Assembly (NCBI GenBank): GCA_009746045.1
Contig: RPFO01000080.1
Coordinates: 4,877,556 to 4,937,555, forward strand
Direction: 5' to 3'
From: Mesostigma viride
Taxonomy: Eukaryota; Streptophyta; Mesostigmatophyceae; Mesostigmatales; Mesostigmataceae
DNA length: 60,000 nt
A model generated the notes under the pieces. The model was not told the origin of the DNA and made no database searches. It saw only the letters and a list, made by a program, of their open reading frames with translations. The translations under genes and the position numbers were made by a program. Below, piece by piece: positions 11,026 through 20,000 of this stretch. Each line of letters opens with the position of its first letter. Position 1 is the stretch's first letter.

Positions 11026-14000
11026 TCACTTCCGCTTGTCCAGCACCCGACGCCTGAAGTCCTCAGCCAGCTGCTTCATTGCCCGGATCTCCTTATCCAG
11101 CGCTCGAAACACCTTCTCCATGCGCTTGATACGCGCCTCCCGCCGCATCCACACCGCCTTGACCTGCGCCGCCGCGCTCGCACGCGCCTCCCCGTCCCTC
11201 GACTTGACAAGTGGCGCCTCCAGCTGCATGCACAGCTCCGCGTTCTGCCTCAACTCGTCATTGATTCGCTTGTACACGACATACCGCAGATTGTACTCCT
11301 CCATGAGCTGCTTGTACTCCGCACGGCTCGACACCCGCGACGGCAACGTCGCACGACCTGCCTCGAACCGCGCGAAGAATTCCTTGGACGGGTCCGACTC
11401 CCCCCACGGCGCCTCCAGTGCGGACAAGTCAACTGATATCCGACCATCCCCAGCAGATCCCTTGCCACCAACCGCCGTTCCCGTGCCTGCTGTGAGCGTC
11501 ACTTCACCGGGCTTTGGCCGCTTGGCATTCATGGGCAACCCTCCATCAGGTCCCCTCTTCGCCGCTCCGCCTGCACCCGCACCCGCTCCCGCTGAGCCCG
11601 CAGCCACGCTACCAGTAGCACCTGCCGCCGCCCCACCCCCCGGTGTTGACCCGCCGGCAGCACGCGCCGGCTTCATGGCTGCCGCCGCCGCCGTCGCTGC
11701 TGCGACTGCGCTAGAATTGACCAGAGGTGCCCCCGGAGCACCCGCAGACGCCGGAGGCGCACCCACAGCTGCCGCGAGTGGAGATGCGACGCCTGTACCC
11801 TTTTGGCCACCAGCTGCCACCCCACCAGGTGCCTTGGTAGCGGCCCCCGCCCCCGTCCCTGCCCCTGGCTGACCATCACCGATTTTCCTACCACCTGCGA
11901 GACCTGCTTCACCAGAACCAATGCTCCCACCCGGTGTGGGCGTCGCCGACCTTTTCGTGGCTGTTTGGGCCCCCCTGGCCTTACCTTCCCTATCACCGTC
12001 TCTATTCGCCCCCGCAGTTACCTGCCCATTTCTTTCCATGCCCCTATTCCGGTCCTTCCCGGGGCCCCCTTCCGCCCCTATGTGCCGGCCGCCTGCTAGA
12101 AGACCCTCAGGGGATACCGAGCTCTCCTTGCGAACGTCACCGTCCGGCGGCCTCCCTGCAGGGGCTGCTGCGACGCTGCCACCTGGCACTAGTCCTTGCG
12201 GCTGCCCTTGTGACTGTGACTGTGACGATTGCGATGCGTGGAGACCCCCTGTTTGCGACCCCGCTTGCTGCCCTCCCCCGTGTCTCCCCATCGTCATCGC
12301 CGTCGCATCCCCTTGACCCGCGCCCACCCTCCCAGCGACGCCCTCGCTGTGGTACTGCACGTAGCCGCCACCGCCATGCCGATCGTGGACGTTACCATCC
12401 TCATCATCATTGTCGTCGCTGTCATCTTCGCTGGACCCGCCGCTACTGCTCGACGTCACACTGCTACTGTCGTCACCGTCCACGTCCATGCGCTCGGGGA
12501 CGACGCCTGGCGGTAGAGCGAACGTTGTAGGAGCCGGGGTCAGAGCGGGGGTCGGCGAGATGCTGGTCCGCCCTGGGGCGACATCCCTGCCCACTGGCGA
12601 CACAACCGTACTTGTTCGATTGCCAGCAATCCCAGCATTAGCGCCCGGCATGGTCGCATTAGCAGCGGAGGCATCGGCAGCACCGTTGGTGGGGGTGGCC
12701 GGGTGCCGTGGGTGGGCGGACCCGGGCTGGAGGCGGTCCTCGGCCTCTCGCGTCAGCCTGTGTGACGGACGCAAACATTTCCATGGATGCAAACAATAAA
12801 ACGGGCGCAAACATGTCAAATGGATGCGCAAGCATGGCATCGGAATGCACTTGTTGTGAGGGTTGGGTCTGATGCAGGGCCGCACAAACTCCAGGCTATG
12901 CACGACCGACTACGCATGGCACACCAAACTAGGCTTTGGGAGGGCCACCCCTCTTCTGATACTGACCACTAGAGTAACCATTACAGTGACCATGATAGTA
13001 ACCATGAGAGTGACCAAGACCATTAGGGTGGCCTTTGGGACGGCCACCCCTTATGAAAAGGGGTCGCTTTGCCCAGTTCCTGCAGCGTGGCACTACCTCA
13101 CAGACCACAGAGCGCAGGGCGCGAACCAAACAGGGACCCGATAGATGGCCTGGAGGGACCACAAGCACACACAATACTATACTATAGTGAACACACACAC
13201 ACGCATACGCACGCGCACGCCCACGCGCCCACGCCCACGCCCACACCCACGCCCACGTTCACGCCCACGCCCACGCCCACGCCCACGCCCACGCCCACGC
13301 CCACGTGCACGCCCACGCCCACGCCCACGCCCACGCCCACGCCCACGCCCACGCCCACGCCCACGCCCACGCCCACGCCCACGCCCACCCCCACGCCCAC
13401 GCCCACGCCCACGCCCACGCCCACGCCCACGCCCACGCCCACGCCCACGCCCACGCCCACGCCCACGCCCACGCCCACGCCCACGCCCACGCCCACGCCC
13501 ACGCCCACGCCCACGCCCACGCCCACACCCACGCCCACCCCCACGCCCACGCACAGAGGAATATTCTCGTCAAGTATCTACATACACACAGAAAATGGGA
13601 CAACCCCACAGGCACTGCCGTTACACTTCTACACCATCGAGGCAGGTGGCTTGCACCGTACGCTCCTTTGTTTCTTGCTCTTCTCATCCCCACCCACCTC
13701 TGCTGTGCCGCCGTGCCGGTCGCGGACTCGGCCTTGTCTCCCGAAGGATGGGACGAAGTGACCAAGGGGCTGCGTGCCGCGGCCCCTCCCCTGGGACCCT
13801 GTGCCCCCGCCCCAGCCCCGGTCCCCGCCACTGCCCCGGCCGTTTGTTGTTGCGGTTGCGGATGCTGCTCCCGCTCCAGCTCCCGCTCCCTCTCAGCGCC
13901 CACCTCGGGCTTGAGGTGGTAGAGCGCCGGTGCCTGGAACGTGGCCACCTGGTCAGGCATAACGATAGAATGATAGCATTATCTAGTATCAGTAGACACA

Positions 14001-17000
14001 TTGCATTACTAGCTAGATAAGACTGGAACGTAGCCACCTGCGCAAGCAGAGGGAAAAAGTATTAGCCTAGGTAATGGCATTGTCATTATTGTTGTGCATA
14101 TTATCGTTGTTGTCACCAATGAAAGTGTGGCCACCAGGACTCCGCAGAAGACATAGATGTACTAGCATCTCAGTGTTTCTGCTAAGGGTTTTTGGGCTGC
14201 GGTCGCGTGTGACCACGGCTCCCAAAATCCTGCGGTCAATGTGACCTCAGCCACCAAAATCCCGCAGTCGCACCTTTCAACATAGCTTTGTTGCAAGCAA
14301 GATGTGTTATACACTCCATTGAGTGCTTAGCCTAGGTCGGCTTTGTATTGGGGAATGGGGGGGGGGGGGTTGCTATACCATTATATAGGCATTGTTAGGT
14401 GGGACGTGGATTAAAAATGGCAGTCACTGTTAAGGCAATTATGCCTCACCGGCTTATGGCCTTACAGCCCTTACTACTATAGTTACAGCCTTCACTCCCT
14501 TCAGTAGGCACAGTGGCAATATCCAATGTGCACGATAGGATTGAGGACTGTCAAACCATTAAATTAACAGCTAGGGACAATAATAAATTTAGATGACGCC
14601 GTACTAACAAGTGATGAAGTGAAGTCACACATGCCACATGGGCCAAAACTCGAGGGCATGGCCAATTGGCCATTGGCCGGGCAACTGGCAAGTGCTATGT
14701 AGGTTTACTAGGTTGAAAACGGCGATGCTTTCCATGACCTGAATTCCGAGCAATATCGTCAGAATGCGGACGTGAGTGTCAGAGGCGACCCAGAGCTTGT
14801 CCCGCTATTCTTCTCGCGAGATTCAGAATTGCGGCTAGCGTTGACATTACTCAGATTCCCAGGCGGCGGTAGATGCCCTGACGATGGCGTCGGATCAGGC
14901 ACTGCTTCCGGCATGGCATCGCCAGGGAGGCTGCGGCCAGCTTTACCAGATGAATAAGATGATCGAGATGGTGATCGTGGCTGAGACAAAGACCGTGGCC
15001 GAGAAAGTGGACGGTGTGGCATGAGCCACGCTAATATACCTTTAGGTCTGCCTGCGGCGGATGCTCCTGCACTAGAGTCTTTCCTATTGTTGCTGGCCGG
15101 GCGTGTTCAATGTTCCGTTAGCCGACAGGTTCGCATTTTACGCCAAGGCAAGCAAAATCCCCCAAAGCAGGGCTAGTCGCTATCGGCTCTAAATTTGCTA
15201 TGCGTTTCCACTGATAATATTTAATACTACGTTTTATCCAGCAACAAAACCTAGCATCATGTCTACGCAATCGTCAGCCATACTGGCTTTGCCGCACCGT
15301 CGACCGTGCAGCAGCTGCAATTAATAGTTCATCGCAGCACGTTAAGGTGCAGGCTCTACAGTTGTTGTTGTTGTTGTTGTTGTGTCCCACGCCGCACATG
15401 GGCAGCAGAGAATCTATAGGCTCTACAAGTATAGAGTCTAGCCGCTAGGTAGGTATGCATGGCTGAGACTTGAGCCAGGTTGGCAACATCGGCACCAATC
15501 TATTAGGCAGTCCTCGGAACGCGGATACTAGTAACTAGAAAATATCTGATTTCAGCAATGAACCAAGGCAGGCTGAATTTTGTTCAGTCAACCCTCTGTA
15601 CTCGGGAATTTTGGTTCTGACAATTTCAGCACAATTAACCCTCGAAGTTCCAACTGACCGGCCAATGGGCACACTAACAATTGAGCGCAAACCGCAGCCA
15701 GAAGTGACCACGGTCACAAGAGTTGTCAGGCCGTGGCCACCGAAATCCCGCGGCCACATGTGACCGCGGCCACCGAAATGCGGCGGCCACGTGTGACCGC
15801 GGGCCCCAAAATCCGGCGGCCGGCGGCCACATGTGGCCGCGCGCGGCCCGTTAGCAGAAACACTAAGCAGAGGGAAAAAGTATTAGCCTAGGTAATGGCA
15901 TTGTCATTATTGTTGTGCATATTATCGTTGTTGTCACCAATGAAAGTGTGGCCACCAGGACTCCGCAGAAGACATAGATGTACTAGCATCTACTAATGTA
16001 CTACTATATCATTACCGTAGTGGTCAAAATCACTCTGCGACAAACCTCTTTGCGAATCGACCTCGCAAACTACTTTTCATGGGCTTCATTTTGGGTCGCA
16101 AAGTTCAAAACTTACCGCGTCGTGCCTGCGCCGTGCCGCACGCAGACAGGTAGAACGAACGCGTGGCGCCAAAACTTTCGCGCCTTTTGTCACTTGTCAT
16201 GCGAAAGCCAAAGGCTTGTGCAGCCATGCACGTTGTCTTGGCACGATGGCAGAAGAGCGGGGAGGCCGGCAGGCCAGCAGGCAGTCAAGCCTGCTGGCCT
16301 ATAAATTTACAACATCGAGTACCTGCCACTGACCATAAACAAGTCGATGGGCTCGAAAACCTAAAACTTTGCCTTCATTTTGGGTCGCAAACTATACATT
16401 TCACCCTGTTTTTGGGTCGCAAAGTAGGTTTGTCGCAAAGTGATTTTGACCACTAAGGTAGTATCTGTAATTATATATCATTAGTATCTGTAATTATATA
16501 TCAGTAGTATCTGTAATTATATATCAGTAGTATCTGTAATTGTATATCATTAGTATCTGTAATTATATATCAGTAGTATCTGTAATTACATATCAGTAGT
16601 ATCTGTAATTATATATCAGTAGTATCTGTAATTGTATATGTCAGTATTTTCCATACACAGCTACACACCCCATCTGCACACATTCGTCCATATAAGATGG
16701 AAGGTTTAATCCATAACCATCTCCCATGCCAGCAATAAACATGCCAAGTAGTATAACAGGACCCATACAATCTGGTTTCCTGAAACTATACTTCTACAGA
16801 CATAATGTCTGTACAAGTATAGTATGACCACGCACACATGCCAAGTAGTGTAATGGGAATCATACACACAAACAGGATTCCTGAAACTATATGTGCACAG
16901 ATCTAACTTCCCAGTTACGCACACAAACACAGATAAACTAAACATTCAATTATTTTCCCCAAACATTCAATTATTTTCCCCATACACTACACATGAACTG

Positions 17001-20000
17001 AAAATCACAGCACTGTTACAAACAATCGGTGTGACCCCTAGCACAGTGACGATGACGACACATTGCTGAGGCTCGCCACTTGCGGAGACTTGCGGTTGCC
17101 AGCACAAGATGATAAATCTAAATTGCCGTTGCAAGGCAACCACTGCGCAGGTGTCGGGGTCTAATGCCACACTACTCCTGCAGTACTCATCAATTTGAAG
17201 GCCTGCTCGATGTCATGAAAAAATCTGCTAACTATGGCAGTCGCCAGGACATGACGGGGGGAGCACTCACAGACTTCAAGACACGCTCGATATCTTTTTT
17301 GGCGGGCGGGGGCCCTTTGCAGATCCCTTTTAGCTCCACCTCAATTCTCTGGAACCAATGGGCAGGAAAACGATCAAGCAGAGATTAGGGACCAGAGACA
17401 GCGTGTCAGCCACCATGCTCTGAAAATAAAGACAAGGAAATGGAGAGGGGAAAATGGAAGGGCGGAGGGAAAGAGGACAGACCACATATGCTCTGAAATG
17501 GACGGAGAGTGCGAGGGCCAGACCCATATCAGAACTTAAAGCTTTATACTTCAAACACGGCGATCGGCCAAGTTCTGACATGCTTGTAGCGCTCGCATTT
17601 TCCGTCCATTTCAGAGCATGGCGATTTATCTGCTTTCACTGACAGTGCTCCATCACAGTAGACCGCGCACTGCCATGTTACACGATACTGCCACCCCCAT
17701 GATGTTACATGGTGTCGTCTCTCTGCAAACACCATGTTGGCGTCATGGCTCGTGCCAGGACCCTGGGCCTGGCCTCCATTCCTGTCCTGCAGCTTCACAC
17801 GACAACCCGTTTTATTATAAGCTTCACACGACAGCCCCCTCTAATTCCAAGCTCAAACGACAACCCTTTTGGGATTAGGAACCCCCATGGTAGGCCACCG
17901 CCCCCCCCCACACACACAATCCCCCCCCCCACCCCCCCCCCCCCCCCCCCCCCCCACCCCTCCACCCTCCTCTCACCGTGGACGACATGGGCTTCGCCCG
18001 CAGCATGTCGATGATCGCGCGGCGAAGCACGATCGGGTTGTCCGCTAATTCCAGCATCGCCACGGACGTCTGGGGCTGTGCGAGCGTCTGCTTCCTGGGC
18101 GGGACACCCGCACCACCACCACCAGCAGCGGCGGCAGTGGACGCTGGACCAGCCGAGGGCCCCCCTGCCCCCGCTGCTATTGCTATTGTGGGCACGCCAG
18201 ACGCGGCATTCCCACCGGGGGCCGGCGGAGAGAGCGCCTTGGCCACCGTGGCCTTGCCGGCGGTGGCGCCGAGACTGGCGGCGGTGGTGGCGGGTGCCGG
18301 GATTGGTGCGGGCGAGGCGGTCTGTTTTCGAGCGGCAGCCAGTGCGGGCGGCGCAGGAGACCGCCGGGTGGTCTTGAGGGCTGTTGCTCCCGCTGCAGGG
18401 GGGGGGGGGGGGGATGCGTAGGATTCGTCAAGTTTAGGTCAAGTAGGAGTCCTCAAGTTAAGGTAGGAATTAAATTTGTTTCGAATTAGGAACGAATTAG
18501 GTTCGTCAAGTTTTGGCCAAGCTGAGGACCGATGCGCTGGATTCGTCAAGTTTAGGCCCAATTCAGGACGGATGTGTACGTGTGGGTGGCAGTGAGCCGG
18601 GGTCAGGCCACACTTCGCTACCCAAGCGGACGCAGCAGCACCCCAACCGACACACTGGCATCGTCGTGGGCAGGTGGAAGGCTGGTGCCAGCTGTCATAC
18701 TTGAGGTCCTGTGCTTGAATCCAGTACGGTACCAAAACGTGTACACTGGGTTCCCGCGTCCCTCTGTCTCAGAGTGTGTTTGAGGGCTAGGATATGTGCA
18801 GGCTGGGGAGCCCCGGAGGCCAGGATTCGAATTCATTGGTACTAGATCTTATTCATACTGTCCTATTTACACTATAACTCCGACAGCGTAGGCATTAGGC
18901 ATTTTACAGTAGGCATTCAGAGTACGCACCGGTCAGGTGTCAGGGGAGGGCAGGATGCCTCCCAGCCGAGATGATTTCTAAGAAGGCCTATTCAAAACTA
19001 GTATCTAGTAATCAACAACAAATAACTATACTTTTATTACTATCATAATACTATGATACGAATAGTGCGATAGTATTACTGTTATTGTGTACTCTATTCT
19101 GTTTGTGGAATGCAGCATCGCAAGTGGCGTCGCTTCACGGGCTTGACACGACCATTTTCGCCACATTGGTTACTATCAAACCGTCAGGTAATGTGACCTT
19201 GATGGCCCCAAAGGTATTAGGGCAAGTCCTATCTACACCAAGGAACCTAACCAGCCAAGCAAGAATAACCTAACCAGCCAAGGCAATGTAACCTAACCAG
19301 CCAAGCAAACATAACATAATCAGCCAACCGAATACAACATGCATCACTCGCAAGCCTAGGGCACTGACACCTATCTAACCACAAACCTAGGGCACTCATC
19401 CCGATCTAAACCACAAACCTAGGGCACCGACACCTATCTAACCACAAACCTAGGACACTTATCCCGATCTAAACCACAAACCTAGGGCACCGACACCTAT
19501 CTAACCACAAACCTAGGGCACTTATCCCGATCTAAACCACCCCACAGAGACAGCTTTGTGCACAAGGTCGCCGCTGCAATACCACCAGCATACATCACAA
19601 AACATATGATCACAAAAAAAATTGTTTCACAGTCTTGGATGCACCACCAAGGACCAACCTGCACGCCCCTTGCCACCTGCAGCGCCCGCCGCCACCCCTT
19701 TCTTAGCCACCCCTTTCTTGGCGCCTGGTGGCACGGGCAAGCATCGACACACAGCAAGGGGTTGCTTGTTCAGCAGCATAAGCATAAGCAAAAAAGCGAA
19801 AAGGTCACAGCAATGCCAAAGGAAAAAAGGGGTTGATTGCCACTTGATACTCATTTATCGGCAAACCATGGTGCAATTAAATCGATTAATTTCTCAAACC
19901 CGATTTATTTCATTTAAGAAAACAACTTGGCCAACGGGCCGCGTACATAGGACACGCAAGACGCTAGATGCTTACTCCAATGGTAGTAGGGTATTGCCAC

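Noticed and set aside
11036-11872. 278-codon plus-strand ORF rich in Ala and Pro
   Set aside because: Shadow of the GC-rich ELL last exon on the other strand.
13069-14020. Pro-Thr, Arg-Pro and His-Ala ORFs
   Set aside because: Translation of the CCCACG array in an ELL intron.
14044-15991. 127-bp direct repeats considered as LTRs of a small retroelement
   Set aside because: They do not begin TG and end CA, no primer-binding site or polypurine tract is visible, and the interior has inverted-repeat ends instead.
16459-16640. Regularly spaced 23-bp repeats considered as CRISPR
   Set aside because: Units are directly adjacent with no unique spacers, in a eukaryotic intron.
17978-18421. 147-codon plus-strand Ala/Pro/Gly ORF
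   Set aside because: Antisense of ELL exon 4; the minus strand has splice sites in phase and conserved ELL residues.
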